Shown in pieces: positions 24,774 to 36,834 of a DNA stretch of 64,000 nt (its first letter is position 1; each line of letters opens with the position of its first letter). The stretch lies in assembly GCF_000004195.4 (NCBI RefSeq), contig NC_030681.2, forward strand, positions 20,786,482 to 20,850,481, written 5' to 3'. Both the position numbers and the translations under genes were made by a program. This stretch comes from Xenopus tropicalis. Its lineage: Eukaryota > Chordata > Amphibia > Anura > Pipidae. The notes beneath the pieces are model-generated. The model worked only from the letters and a program-made list of their open reading frames with translations, made no database searches and was not told where the DNA came from.

Positions 24774-25345
24774 TACATAGTTACATAGGGTTGAAAAAAG
24801 ACCATTGTCCATCAAGTTCAACCCATCCGAGCAAACCCAGCACACAACCTATACTTACCAATCTATACACTCACATACATAAACTATATATACAACCAGT
24901 AATACTAACTGTAGATCACAATAGCCTTGGATATTCTGTTTGTTCAAAAACTCATCCAGGCCCCTCTTATAGGCATTAACAGAGTCTGCCATTACCACAT
25001 CACTAGGAAGGGCATTCCCCAACCTCACTGCCCTCACCGTGAAAAACCACCTACACTGCTTCAAATGGAAGCTCCGTTCCTCTAATCTATAGGGGGGGCC
25101 TCTGGTGTGTTGATTGTTTTTATGGGAAAAAAGAACATCCCCCAACTGTCTATAATCCCCTCTAATGTACTTGTACAGAGTAATCATGTCCCCTCGCAAG
25201 CGCCTCTTTTCCAGAGAAAACAACCCCAACCTCGACAGTCTAACCTCATAGCTTAAATCTTCCATCCCCTTTACCAGTTTAGTTGCACGTCTCTGCACTC
25301 TCTCCAGCTCATTAATATCCCTCTTAAGGACTGGAGCCATTCTGA
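24774..25345 (-). mobile_element. CR1-like LINE 3' fragment, inverse orientation
   Basis: A 5'-truncated copy of the LINE at 15752-18600, ending at 24774 (GTTACATAGGGTTGAAAAAA on the + strand). The - strand frame 25340-24855 carries [20 protein letters not shown] and [12 protein letters not shown], matching the full copy almost residue for residue. Both insertions are therefore recent or from the same active family. Confidence 0.92.
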
Positions 25346-25649
25346 GAAAAGAAATTTATTGAGGGTTAAAAAAACTTGAGAACATGTATGTGTGAATGCA
25401 GTGTGTGTGGAATTGCAGCGGTGCAACCATAAGGGCAGTATAGGTGGGCATGTTAAGCAGATACTGTCAATACACTATAGGGGTAATAGTCTCGATGTTT
25501 GCTCCAGTAACCGCATAAGGGGAGTATTTAGGTCTGACGCTGCTCTACACACTGGATCTTAATACTCCCCTACGTCATGCACGTGATGTCACTTCCACAG
25601 AACCTGCAACCCCCCTCGCCCCTCAGCTTCTTGGCTGGATGTCCTAAAG

Positions 25650-25955
25650 TAGGGATCCCCAACCTTTCTTACTCGTGAGCCACAGTCAAATGTAAAAAGA
25701 CTTGGGGAGCAACACAAGCATCATAAAAGTTCATGGAGGAGCCAAATAAGGGCTAAGATTGGCTATTTGGGGCCTCTATGCACCCTATCAGCTTACAGGG
25801 GCTTTATTTGGTAGGAAATCTTGTTTTTATTCAACCAAAACTTGCCCCCAAGTCAGGAATTCAAAAATAACTCCCTGGTTTGGGGGCACTGAGAGCAACA
25901 TCCAAGGGGTTGGGGAGCAACATGTTGCCCCTGAGCCACTGGTTGGGGATCACTG
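25650..25955 (+). mobile_element. hAT MITE with perfect 8-bp target duplication
   Basis: Target duplication TCCTAAAG at 25642-25649 and 25956-25963. Termini TAGGGATCCCCAACC and GGTTGGGGATCACTG. Related copies are at 63240-63535 (inverse orientation) and about 49745-49992. Confidence 0.92.
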
Positions 25956-26604
25956 TCCTAAAGAAACCAGTGGCAGAAGCTGGGGGAATTTTTTTGAAAT
26001 TAAAAAAAGGAAATATATGCACCCAAGGGCCACCATCTTATAAACCCTGAACCCCATAGCAAGTCATTAGCAGTTAGCAATGAACTGGTTTACTGTTTGA
26101 AACCGTACATCTGATAATGAATTACTAGACCTGGAGCAAACTTTACATCTGTTTTATTTACCCCACTTTGTATCCCTGTAGGGACCCATACAGTTAAATG
26201 GCCCAATTCTATTGCTGCGCGTGCAGGCAGCAATCTTGTCCTGGCAACTTGTTAATGTATAACAGTAACACTATGTCAAAACACTAATTCCATTTGCAGA
26301 CAGACAAATATTAACATTTTATTTTGCACACTTATTGGTGTAGCGTGTTGCTTTCACCCTGTGCTGATTTACTTTGCAAATCTAAACTGCAGAGAGAGAT
26401 GGTATGAGTGCAAAGTACTGCTGCAGTATGTGTCAGTCTCGCAATCCCCTGAGACTCACCACTGAGGCTTCTGCAGTAGAATTCTTCCCCAGAGGGACAC
26501 AGACGCCTTTCCCCATGCTCTCCTCACTGATAAGTAACGGTTTCAGCCTTCCCGTGGATTAAACTCTGGAATAAATGTGTAATTATGTTATTAAGAACAT
26601 TGCT

Positions 26605-27526
26605 TTAAAGGGGTAGTTCACTTTTAAATTATTTTTTAGTATGTTATAGAATGAACAATTCTAAGCATCTTTTCAATTGGTCATCATTATTTAAATCTTA
26701 TAGTTTTTTTTACTTATTGCCACCCTTTTCAAACGATGTTTTCAAACAAGCAAACAGATTTTTTATATTTAATGTTTGAATTTGACATGGGGCTAGATTT
26801 GTTTCCCAGGTGTCCTCAGCCTTGTGACTTGTGTTTTGATAACTCTAGTCTCTCTATTGCTGTACTGCGCGTTGAAGTGATCTCAAACCCTTATCCCACC
26901 CCCTCCCCCAGCAGCTGATCAGCTGCACAACAATGGGGAAAATGATCCTATGCCCCACCTAGTGGTAGATATGAGATTAAACATCCTAGTCTGGCCATGA
27001 TTCCTCCGGTAAACTGGCAATACACTGTAAGATCCGCTTGATTGGCAAGGTTACCAAGCAAGCGGATCTTCTCCCGATATGCCCAACTACAGGTGGGCAA
27101 TCAGCCCTAGGGCCAAACAATGTAATTAAAATGGCAGGCATAGGCACCTTCGGTTCTTGGACCTCATCAACGAGCCAATGCAGTCCCCAATCCAACAGAA
27201 AAATCAAACCTGCCCGACTGAGATCTGGTTGATTTCAGGCCAGATGTCGGTCGGGGAGGCCCGTAGAAGGTGCCAATACACGGGCAGATAAGCTGCCGCA
27301 TTGGTCTAAAGGACTGATATCAGCAGCTGAAATCATCCTGCGTATGGCGGCCTTTACACTGAGTAGGAAAAACTGAAAGCTCAGACTCAGGCACAATGCA
27401 CTGAGATGGTGCTTACACACCAATATTAGTTCAAAAATAAACCTTTTAAATGGTAGAGTGAATTATTTGCAATGTACACAGTGTAATTAAGTAATACAAA
27501 CTAAAATCATGGCAGAATCCCTTTAA
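26605..27526 (+). mobile_element. TTAA-type element with nested MITE
   Basis: Bounded by TTAAAGGGGTAG at the left and CCCTTTAAG at the right. The right part (27355-27526) matches the end of the element at 43435-44029 (CAGACTCAGGCACAATGCAC, then GAATTATTTGC). The AAGGTGGCC-family MITE at 27008-27353 interrupts it. The left ~130 bases resemble a different TTAA family, so this may be two abutting elements. Confidence 0.6.
27008..27353 (+). mobile_element. AAGGTGGCC-type MITE (copy, nested)
   Basis: Begins CTGGCAATACAC and ends GTATGGCGGCCTT. Internal GCGGATCTTCTCCCGATAT and GCAGTCCCCAATCCAAC are shared with the copies at 11530 and 34798. It interrupts a TTAA element. Confidence 0.75.
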
Positions 27527-27825
27527 GAACCAATAAGTAGAATGTGACTTTACTTTTCAGTTTCAGAATTTGCCCGGTTTAGTGCAAGAAATACTGAAAA
27601 GCATACATGTTTCTTAATTAAACAAAAGGCAAAAAGCATTCTTAGCACAAGCTCTGTAGCACCATATAGACAGGGTATGATGATGAGGAAGTAAAGAAGA
27701 GCTGTAGTTCTTTATCCGTTCCTGAGGTCCACCTTAAGTTCAGTGCAGCTACATTACATGCAGTGGGCAGATGTTGCTGTCACCATCATACTGGTGAGCT
27801 CCCTTAAAGGTAATTATACAATACA

Positions 27826-28013
27826 CTAAGGGGTATATTTATCATGCTGTGTAAGAAGTGGAGAGAAGCATTACTGGTGATGTTGCCCAGGGCAACCTAT
27901 CAGCAATTAGATATCAACAGTTAGAAAAGCAAAGCAGCTGATTGGCTGCTATGAGCAACATCACTGGTAATGCTTCACTCCACTTTTTACACAGCATGAT
28001 AAATATACGCCTA
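27826..28013. mobile_element. Hairpin MITE (GGGGTATATTTATCA family)
   Basis: Inverted ends CTAAGGGGTATATTTATCAT and ATGATAAATATACGCCTAA. The interior is also self-complementary (GAAGCATTACTGGTGATG with CATCACTGGTAATGCTTC). Copies at 46667-46815, 53540-53730 and 60324-60506. Confidence 0.85.
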
Positions 28014-28286
28014 AATATGGTGTAATTTTTCTGTGCTAGTCTAAAATCTGAAAAAAAAATCATTACTAATGGGCACATACATTTAAACAAGCTGCACTGC
28101 TTCTCTTGTGTACAGTATTTTACGCTGCTTGGTTTTGTCCACAAATAGAAGAATAATCTTCTCTGTAGCTTGCTATTGTTAATTGGCAATAATTAGCATG
28201 CACAATTAGCTACAGGCTGCTTATTGTATGGCTACAGATTCTTATTTCCATGTTACTTACAATTGTAATATCCGTTCTCTTTTCAG

Positions 28287-28410
28287 GTGGAAAATCATGA
28301 ATTTCTTGTTAAGGCCTCATTCGATCCGAACCTGACAGAATTGAGAGAGAAGATGAATGAACTAGAGAAGAATATGCAGGCTGCACTCAATGGTGCTGCA
28401 AGGGAGCTGG
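28287..28410 (+). CDS. msh2: MSH2 exon 9 (clamp domain)
   Basis: A 124-bp exon identical in length to human exon 9. The acceptor is TTTCAG (28281-28286) and the donor GTGAGT (28411). It begins in phase 0 with [19 protein letters not shown] and ends one base into a Gly codon. It corresponds to the start of the clamp (domain IV, about residues 463-504), which closes over DNA and holds the mismatch complex. Substitutions relative to human are concentrated near its 3' end ([10 protein letters not shown] in place of TLISAARDLG). Confidence 0.97.
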
Positions 28411-29739
28411 GTGAGTGTGAAGAGTTAAATATGTTCTTTTGTGTATCGGTGAGCTCACTATAGGTCCCAAAACATTGTGTGAATCATTTAGGGTTAGAAA
28501 TCATTGTGCTATAGGGATATATTTTACAGCTGCTCTCACAGCTTGGAGTTAAAATTGATCCGTAGTAAAGCTTGCTCAGTACCAAGTGTATTCCTGTAGT
28601 ATTTATGCCTGTGTGCCTGTACATTTGGATTTTAGATTTGTAAACGTTACTATTAATTAAACAGTACTGTTAATAGGACGCATGGAATTCATGGCATACA
28701 TCCATTCACCTCATCTGCAACATCTCTTTAATGCACAATATGATAACTGTGTTATTGGTTCTATATTGCTTCCTTCTGTTATGGAAATAAATTTTTGGTT
28801 AGATGGTCCATTAGTGAAGGAATAGGCTCTTGCTACTGTTGCTGAGCATCTTACGTCTAAATATAAAACAGGTGTATTACTCTGCCACATAACATTGTGA
28901 ATTGACCTTAATAAGGGGTTGTTTAGCATTTGTTACACAACAGTAACCCTATCTGATCTGCCGAGGTGAAATGTTTCAGTAAAATTACTTATGCCTATTT
29001 TTACATACAAGACATTTCACTATAGGGGATTTTTCACCAACAGTAATGGGTGGGTGGACTGAATAAAACTCATTTTGTGATAGGCTACTCATTGCATTTC
29101 CTATTACTCTAAACTTAAAGGGGAACTGTCACCCAGACAAGCTGTACAATAAAAGTCCTTTTCAAATTAAACATAAAACCCAAATTCCATTGTTGTTAAC
29201 ATGTATGTACCCATTATAAAGGTATTTAAAAATCCCAGCCTTAGGCATAAAGGCTGAGCAAACAATAACTTTCCATTCAGCACTTTCTAGATGTCACTGC
29301 ACTTCTCATATACTCCCTCCCTCCTCACCATCTAATTGTAGAGCCAGTGCATGGGCCTGGGCATCTGGTCCCCCATTCTATCATAAAAACAAGGTTTTCA
29401 GATGATGCAAAGCTTGCTTTACTAACAGTGTCCACAAAATGGTACCTGCCTGCTTGCTGTGATTGTGTAATTCCAAGACTGATGGAAACAAGATATATAT
29501 TTTTGGTATAGTGTAACTGAAGTTTATTTTGCTCAACACAATATAAATTCAGTTGGAATTATTTCTTAGGTTGACAGGTCCCCTTTAAAGTGACCCATAG
29601 TCATTGTTGGCATTTTAAATATTGTGTTTGCCCTTTGAGCCAAAGCATTCTAAGGCTGAGGACAAATTCATACAAGTAAATGACTGATAATGCAGGTCTC
29701 CTTACTGCTTAAGTATGACTTCATTTCTTTTATACCCAG
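28411..29739 (+). other. msh2: MSH2 intron 9
   Basis: A 1.3-kb GT-AG intron with one TTAA-flanked MITE (29115-29588). The first 700 bases and the last 150 bases hold nothing I recognise. Confidence 0.85.
29115..29588 (+). mobile_element. TTAA-type MITE (GGGGAACTGTCACCC)
   Basis: TTAAAGGGGAACTGTCACCC at the left and GTTGACAGGTCCCCTTTAA at the right, flanked by TTAA on both sides. Non-coding. Confidence 0.8.
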
Positions 29740-29890
29740 GTCTTGATGCTGGCAAAAGCATTAAACTGGAATCAAACTCCCAAGTTGGCCACTTTTTCCG
29801 GGTAACATGCAAGGAGGAAAAGGCCTTAAGGAACAATAAGAAGTTCACTACAATCGACATACAGAAAAATGGGGTCAGATTTACTAACGG
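29740..29890 (+). CDS. msh2: MSH2 exon 10 (clamp domain)
   Basis: A 151-bp exon, the human exon 10 length. The acceptor is TATACCCAG ending at 29739 and the donor GTAAGC at 29891. It encodes [12 protein letters not shown], then [17 protein letters not shown] and [11 protein letters not shown], the clamp around human residues 504-554. It ends two bases into a codon (GG), completed to Gly by the first base of exon 11. Human has Ser here, a conservative change at an exon junction. Confidence 0.96.
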
Positions 29891-32012
29891 GTAAGCTCTT
29901 GTTGTTCGTATTTTATATAAATCTTGTGCTTGTTTTGGCTGGAGAGCTGTTTCAACCCTGAATACAAAATGTTGTTTTCCCAGATTATCAATGTTATTAA
30001 AGATCACAAGAAACACTTCTCTAACTGTAATCTCCATAGACCCTCCGTGCCCTTGGTTTAGCTGATGCTGATATACAACTTGTATCATCATTCTGCTAGA
30101 AACAATACTCTTGATAACATAACTGTTACGTTGAGTGGGAGTGATGAATGCTAAAAGACTAAACTACTTGCCTTGGCTCACAGCATGTTCTTTGGAACTT
30201 CATTTAATTTAATGATGATAAATAATAATAAAATGTTTTTATTGCCCACATTGACTTGGGTGGTGGGTTGTTTTCTGTGTTATAGTTCTGTTTAATGTGT
30301 AGACTTGCTTATCTTAAGCAAGCACTGTTTGGTCTTCCCTTATTAAATAGCCATAATACTTTAACAATTGCTTTAAGTATGCTCCACCTCCAAGTATTTT
30401 CTCCCATGGCTTTCCCTAGCCCCGGTTCTCTGTGGTTGCCAAAGCCGGCATGGTTCCTCATTCCTGTTAATTATTTTTCCAGTAACCCAAGCCTAGGAGC
30501 TTTAATACAAAGCATACATGTCTTACAGTATGATCCAAGCATACGTGTTTGGGGTGAAAATAACTGCATATAGAAGATCAGCTTCTACCTTCTACTGAAG
30601 ATTGTCTAGTGGTATGAAAGTCTCATTTTCATAAGATTTTTTTAAATCTTATTTTAACCCTTAGCTACCAGAGTTCCAAAGTATGTGTTTCCACTAAAGC
30701 TGTGGTTGACGGACTTCAGGATTTCAGGCCCTCCTTCAAGGCCCCCCAGTTTGGTCATGAGTTATAGATATAGGAAAACATTGGTTTATCAACTATTGTT
30801 CTAAGGCCAGCAAAGACATATCATAATTGACCTTTAGACAGCTTTCTCTGCAAATCTTACCCAAATTGGCCTACTGGCTGAGCCTACTACTACTCCAGGC
30901 CCCATAGTTTAGAACCACTCCACTGAAGAATAGGCATCACAGAAAGGTAATCAATCAAAGGTGTTTGCACCTAGTGCCACATATGGGAAATGTTTCGGGC
31001 CTCCTAGCCCAGCCCAGTCCTATTGTGTGAGTTCATGACTGTTACACAGAACACAGTATCCCAGAATCTGAACCCATGACTGCATTTGAACGTACAAATC
31101 TACATGTATATATAGAAGAAATATCTGGAATATATTTGCTCATTGTCACTCAACAAGTGTCAAATATTTCTGTTGAGCCAGACAATCATTACCCTGTTGG
31201 TCCTCTTTGTTAACTTGGGAGTGACAGCTGGTTAATAGATAAGTGTATTTCTATATGAAACATGTCTACATACAAATAAAGCAAAGCCAATAAACATCCG
31301 CTGCATAAATGGCTGATTAATGTATCTTTCAGGAGGTAATTTAATCCCAAATGAGCCTGAATAGTGGCTGGAGTTATTATTCACAAGAGGTGCTCGGCCA
31401 CCTGTTCTGTAGATGCATGTTTTGTTTGGCTGCCAGGTGCCGTATGCAGCGCTAAGCCATCACAACGTTATCTCAGGACCTGTTTGTACAATATGTCCAA
31501 TGAAAGAAATATGAGGGGGAGTTCTGCTAACCACCAGTGAGGAGCCTTGCCATCAATGGCTAGATTATTAAAATTAAATACATGTCATATTTCAGTTGAA
31601 AAATCTAATTATACTCGTTGGTTCCACCTGCTGTTCAGATCTTTAGGGTTGGAAAGAAGGAAATAAAGTGTTGCAAAACCAGCCTTACGACTGAGGGAAT
31701 GGATGCCTTTCAGATGAAACCTCTAGTAAAGTCCCCTGGCAGTAGCTATATTTCTTACTGGGACTTTTTTTGAGGCTATTCACCTTATTCTAGGCATATT
31801 TGTCACTGGAAGCCATGTCACCCCCTTCCCCCCCCCCATCACTTCCAACTGATGATTGCTGGGATGCAAGGCCCACCCTCCCCCAAATATTGGTTTAATG
31901 CTTGCCTGGTGAGATAAGTTCACTTAAGGCTTAGAGCTTTATATCCACAGATATACAAACAGCCATAATTAATGTTTATATAATGTATCATTTTATTACA
32001 ATAGCTCCATAT

Positions 32013-32292
32013 TAGTGATGTATGAGCCAGCCCGATACCCGTGGGTTTGGGGCCGACCTCACCACATGAACTGCGGGTTGAAGGGGGGGGGGGGGTCAGG
32101 TTGGGGGGATTCCACCCACCCTCCCCACCCACAACCTTACACTGCCAGCTTCCACTTCTGGCTCTCCCATTTATAGGTGCACGCCTGGGACAGGCGCAGG
32201 TCTATAAAAAGAGGGAGGAAGCTGGGTCGGGTTGGGAGCGGGCGGGTTAGGGTCGGTTGCAGTTCTAGTATTTCTCGACCTGCACATCACTA
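32013..32292 (+). mobile_element. hAT MITE with 8-bp target duplication CTCCATAT
   Basis: Duplication at 32005-32012 and 32293-32300. Ends TAGTGATGTA and TGCACATCACTA. GC-rich interior with a G-run at about 32082-32095 and GGGTCGGGTTGGGAGCGGGC near the right end. Confidence 0.88.
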
Positions 32293-32563
32293 CTCCATAT
32301 GACTATGTAGAGGTCCACATTTTTTATTGTCCAGACAAAAATAGAGGATTTACCCAACAGATAGGAATACACAGTATTTGGCCAAATTCATACCGAAACA
32401 GGGGGATTGAAAATTTTTGGCTTCATGTAATTTTTGGCTTCATGGCTCTTTAGTTCTTCCTTATCCTAATTAGGATTCGGTTCAGTATTTGGCTGAAGCT
32501 TTCAAATGTATGAAGTTATTTAACACATTAAGACAGGGCCTTAATTTGAGGTCAGGTTTCATG

Positions 32564-32744
32564 TAGGGATGCACCAAATCTAGGATTCGGTTCCGGATTG
32601 GGCCAAGATTCAGCCTTTTTCAGCAGGATGTGGATGTAAAATTTGCATGTTTAAAGTAGGATTCCGTTCGGTATTTGGCCAAATCTTTTACGAAGGATTC
32701 AGGGTTTGGCATTATCCGAAAATAGTGGATTCAGTGCATCCTTA
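32564..32744 (+). mobile_element. hAT MITE with 8-bp target duplication GTTTCATG
   Basis: Duplication at 32556-32563 and 32745-32752. Ends TAGGGATGCACC and GTGCATCCTTA. Interior repeats of GGATTCGGTTC/GGATTCAG. Same family as the fragment at 85-188. Related fragments lie between about 32340 and 32520. Confidence 0.88.
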
Positions 32745-34427
32745 GTTTCATGTCACACTGTGTGACCTGACTGACTCCAGACCCCTGGACTATTTACAAG
32801 CCCATCCTAATAACCATTAATTACTTTTATTATCTTCGCAAGTAATCTGTAACTTCTAATTTAATGCCTATGAACACTTCTCTCTGATCTAACAGTATAT
32901 GTGCCATTCCAGCTTTCATTTGTATTTTGCCTGATGAAGGGGCCTTAGAGCTCCAAAAGCTTGCAATATATTTTTATTGTTGGCCAATATAGTATCATTT
33001 CTACAATACTTTTGTATTTGTGTTTTTTATTTATTAGGTTTTATTTAGAACTAGTTTGATGTATTTACTAAATGCAGCACTGGTGGCTCCATTACAATTC
33101 ATCATTATTGGTGGGTAATGTAGGAAATCAGTGTGGCTTATTTACTAAAACTGGGCAACATTGTACCTGGGCAATAACCAGTTGGAACCAATCAGGGATT
33201 AGCTTTATTTATTTAGCTACAAGTAAAACAATGAAAACAGACAATTTGATTGGTTGCCATGCGTTATTGCACAGGTGCAGGTTTGCTGCATTGTCTCCTT
33301 GGGGAACAAGGGAGTAAATGATGGGTATTACAAAGACTGAAAATAAATTTGTTAGCTGGGGTGGGTGGGTTTAATACAACCTTCTCATGTTTAGCAAAAG
33401 TAATGGCGAGAACATAGGGTGAAACTGGTGTGTATACAGAAAACCGATTTGGAATTTGGACTTTCTATTTTGAAAAATGTATTTTTTTTAAATAGGCAAG
33501 AAGTTCCTATATTGGCAGGAATTCTGAGAAATTAGCTAAATGTCTATCCTAATTTCATCCTCACATTAGTATTGTACTCTTTCCGTGTACAGTATACAGG
33601 TAAAATGTATTAGGTAAATGAGGATGCATTTCCGCCTTTTCCACCCTCGTATGATGTCCCCCCCAGTGTTACGGCAGCAAGCTTGTTGGGTAGTGGATAT
33701 GAGCTAGTAAAAATGTGGGTTGTGGGTAACAGGTTCGCACTCTATTAGACCCAGCATAGGTCTTTAGAGAGGTCTAATTTCTGTACTTGCACTTTCTGCT
33801 CCCATGACCTTATATAGCAGCATTTGTTAACGCTTTTTACTTTGTTATCCCAGCAAGCACTTTAGCAAGCACTCTTCCAAAAATACAATAGATGTATATG
33901 CAAACACAACCATACCAGACACATCAGAAAACTAAAATGCAGTGTTTGAGCCATGTTTGGGGGATTAAGAAGCCATACTGTGTCTCACCTCTTTAACTAA
34001 CCTGGCCTCGCACTCTCAGAATTGCTGTGATAAAGTGTTTATTAAAAGTAGGGGTTTAATATTTAATGAAATCAAACCTTTTAGGCATATAATAGTGTGT
34101 CCTTTGCCAGGTGTATTTCACACTCCAGCGCCGGAACATTGCTAGTACATTGGTCCCCAGTTACTAATGGAGTATATTATTCCATTCTGTTGCACACACT
34201 GCCATTGCCATTTATTAAAGGGCTGCATAATTTATAAGAATGTGACCGAATGCAAAGCAAACAATGGTTTTGATCTACGGCTAGACTTTGTAAGAATGTT
34301 AACTAACATTAGGAAGGCATACTGGGGTTAATGGGGAATCAATGGTCCGCACAAAGTGCATTCTGCAAATGAGCTTATTTAATCACAACACATCCACATT
34401 TTGATCTTGCTGGCTCAACTCCATGGA

Positions 34428-34767
34428 TAAGAGTGTTTGCTGCTTTCAAATGTATTAATGTGCAACAAGCAGCCCCAGCCTAATGTTTAATCTTCCCTCC
34501 TGTTGGATTAGGGCAAAGACAGACGGGGCTAATCTCCGTGCACAAGTATACAAGTCGGCACTTTGTGCCCTATTAGTCGCCACAACTTGATTTTACAAAA
34601 AGTGTTTGCTGCTTTCAAATTTATTAATGTGCAACAAGCAGCCCCAAACTAATGTTTAATCGTCCCTCCTTTTGGATTAGGGCAAAGACAGACGGGGCTA
34701 ATCTTCGTGCACAAGTATACAAGTCGGCACTTTGTGCCCTATTAGTCGCCACAACTGGATATTACAA
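34428..34767 (+). repeat. Tandem duplication of ~170 bp
   Basis: Two copies begin with GTGTTTGCTGCTTTCAAAT at 34430 and 34601. Both include GGGCAAAGACAGACGGGGCT and CAAGTCGGCACTTTGTGCCC. The copies differ at a handful of positions. The segment after the second copy ends GGTCTGTCTTTGCCCTTA, an inverted match to GGGCAAAGACAGAC, so a MITE with these ends was partly duplicated. Confidence 0.85.
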
Positions 34768-34797
34768 AATACAAATTTCTGGTCTGTCTTTGCCCTT

Positions 34798-35136
34798 AAG
34801 GTGGCCATACACGTAAAGATCTGCTCACCTAGCGAGGTCACCAAGCGAGCAGAAATTCTCCCGATATCCCCACCTACAGGTGGGCGATATGGGGGGAATT
34901 AAGCCTAAATTGGTCGTTTGGCCCTGGGGCCAAACGATTGAATTATAACGACTGGAATAGGTGGAATCAGTTTGGGGGCCGCATCAATGAGCCGATGCAG
35001 TCCCTGATCCGACTGAATTTTTTAACCTGCCTGATGGATATCTGTGGATTTCAGGCCAGATATCAGTAGGGCAGGCCAGTCGTTGTATCCCCTACATGGG
35101 CCGATAAGATAAAGTCGTCCCGTGTGTGGCCACCTT
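34798..35136 (+). mobile_element. AAGGTGGCC-type MITE (copy)
   Basis: Ends AAGGTGGCCATACACG and CGTGTGTGGCCACCTT. Interior TTGGCCCTGGGGCCAAACGA and CGATGCAGTCCCTGATCCGA. It directly follows the inverted end of the preceding MITE. Confidence 0.88.
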
Positions 35137-35357
35137 TATTCTGTTTGCTTCTATATTTTGTACTCCAAAAAGAAGTCAAGAAACTTCCTGGGTAGTTTTA
35201 ACCACAAACAAACCAAGATAAAAAGATATGGCCTCTGACTCACTCTCAAATCTGTGTGTGACGTCCCTGTACACAAAAGCATCAGATAATTGGATTTTGC
35301 TTTGTAGACCTTTTACTTTCAGTCCCAGTTGAGTATCTGTACACTCATTGTCTAGAG

Positions 35358-36288
35358 CAGTGCTGTCCAACTGGCGGCCCCCCTCTGTGTGGCCCCCCAC
35401 CTGTCTGGATGCTTTGATGGCTTACCTTTGAGTAAGCATTAAATGGTATCAGTACTGTGATTAACTGGCCCCCTGCATGGTTCTCACCTCAGATTCAGGC
35501 TGTAATCCCTCTGTATTGTTTAAATATGTAATCCCCTGTGTTTTTCACACCTTTTAATACCTGCATTGTTCACCCCCTGCAGTGTTCACACCTCAGGCTC
35601 AGACTGTAATCACTCCCATTGTTCACTTCTTCACACCTCAGACATAGGTACTGTAGGCAGAGTATGGCACATACAGCCAGCATAGGGCAGGTAGAGTATG
35701 GCACACACAGGCAGCATAGGTCAGGGAAGGTATGGCACATACAGGAAGGGTAGGGCAGGCAGAGTATGGCACACAGAGTCAGGGTAGGGCAGGCAGAGTA
35801 TGGCACACACAGGCAGGGTAGGACAGGCAGAGTATGGCACACACAGACAGCATAGGACAGGCAGAGTGCTGCCTGTGTGTGCCATACTCTGCTTGCCCTA
35901 CGCTGCTTGTGGGAGGTGAACCTGGCAGGGGTTTGTTGTGGGAGTTTGTTAGCAGTTGGAAATAGCCATTAAATGGTCCCTAAGGTGTGTAATTATGTAC
36001 TGGGGGTTGCTCTGCTATCCACAGGGGAGGAGGAGGCATATGGAATTTAAGGGTATATCTTAATATGACATAATTCTTTCACATATGAATGATGGTTGAT
36101 ATCCCCACAGTAAGGACCAAGCATTTGAGATTTTGCTGTGCTACCACCATTGTGATAAAATAGGTGTGGTTTGAAGTGGGTGTGGTTTCAAAAAGGGGCG
36201 TGGTCAAAACTGGCTTCCATTAGCGGCCCTCCACCATGTATGCTAGAGAAATTCCGGCCCTCGGCACCGTAGAAGTTGGACAGCACTG
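35358..36288 (+). mobile_element. hAT element with 8-bp duplication GTCTAGAG and internal minisatellite
   Basis: Duplication GTCTAGAG at 35350-35357 and 36289-36296. Ends CAGTGCTGTCCAACT and AGTTGGACAGCACTG. The duplication fits the nTCTAGAn hAT target preference. Immediately after the right duplication lies CAGTGATATCCAACTGG, which looks like the terminus of another hAT element. Confidence 0.92.
35649..35908 (+). repeat. Minisatellite ending in an inverted unit
   Basis: About six units of ~33 bp (AGGCAGAGTATGGCACACAC, then AGGCAGCATAGGGC with variation) run from 35649 to about 35867. From 35868 the sequence switches to the reverse complement (GCTGCCTGTGTGTGCCATAC, then TCTGCTTGCCCTA) for about 40 bases. 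Confidence 0.88.
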
Positions 36289-36736
36289 GTCTAGAGCAGT
36301 GATATCCAACTGGCTCCATTATTTTTTCTATTATTTGACACATCCCAGATCTGATGGTCAGATTATATATTGTACAAATAAATCTATAGGGCTCTTGGCT
36401 TTAACAATCTCTTGGTGTGTCACGTTCAGTGTGCGGGTTTCACGTTGGACATCCATGGTTCAGAATGCTATTTCTCTACAACTGAGGGGGCTGCCCTTGG
36501 GGTCCGAGAACTGTAGTTGGAAAGACCCAAACTGAACTATTATGAGGTTAATTGTGGGTGCCTCTTTGTGTTCTACGTACTCCTGTAAGACCAGCTTGAT
36601 GTGGGGTGTGATGCAGATTATACATATTAAGGCAAAAATAATGCAATATGAGATCATGACCTTCCTTGCATTGAGTTTCTCTTACAAATAATTTTACTCT
36701 CACACTAGAAATTAAATCTGTATTCTTACATTGCAG

Positions 36737-36834
36737 TAAACTGAGCTCACTTAGTGAAGAGTACATGAGAAACAGAGAGGAGTATGAGGAAGCACAGAAC
36801 GCTATTGTTAAAGAAATTATAAGTATTTCTGCTG
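36737..36834 (+). CDS. msh2: MSH2 exon 11 (clamp to lever)
   Basis: A 98-bp exon, the human exon 11 length. The acceptor is TTGCAG (36731-36736) and the donor GTAAGT (36835). After the junction Gly it reads KLSSLSEEYMRN, then EYEEAQNAIVKEI and SISAG, matching the helix that returns from clamp to lever (about residues 554-587). The exon is too short to appear as an open frame by length alone. It was found from phase, splice sites and protein similarity. Confidence 0.96.

Larger units (their letters stand above)
23033..28286 (+). other. msh2: MSH2 intron 8
   Basis: A 5.25-kb GT-AG intron. Contents: (TA)n at about 23320-23345, a palindrome-rich element at about 23440-23755, a CR1 fragment in inverse orientation (24774-25345), a hAT element (25650-25955), a TTAA-type element carrying a nested MITE (26605-27526) and a hairpin MITE (27826-28013). 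A short relative of the TTAA family near 10.8 kb lies at about 24455-24680. I recognise nothing in 23756-24454 and 25964-26600. Confidence 0.85.
29891..36736 (+). other. msh2: MSH2 intron 10
   Basis: A 6.8-kb GT-AG intron. It contains hAT elements at 32013-32292, 32564-32744 and 35358-36288, a duplicated ~170-bp tract (34428-34767), and a MITE (34798-35136). A self-complementary tract (33090-33300) has GGGCAACATTGTACCTGGGC and a facing arm. I recognise nothing in 29891-32012 and 33301-34427, apart from short C- or A-rich runs. Confidence 0.85.

Noticed and set aside
32041..32250. Pro/Gly-rich open frame
   Set aside because: Lies wholly within the hAT MITE at 32013-32292; composition-driven.
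35570..35842. Cys-rich 90-codon frame
   Set aside because: Translation of the ~33-bp minisatellite inside a hAT element.
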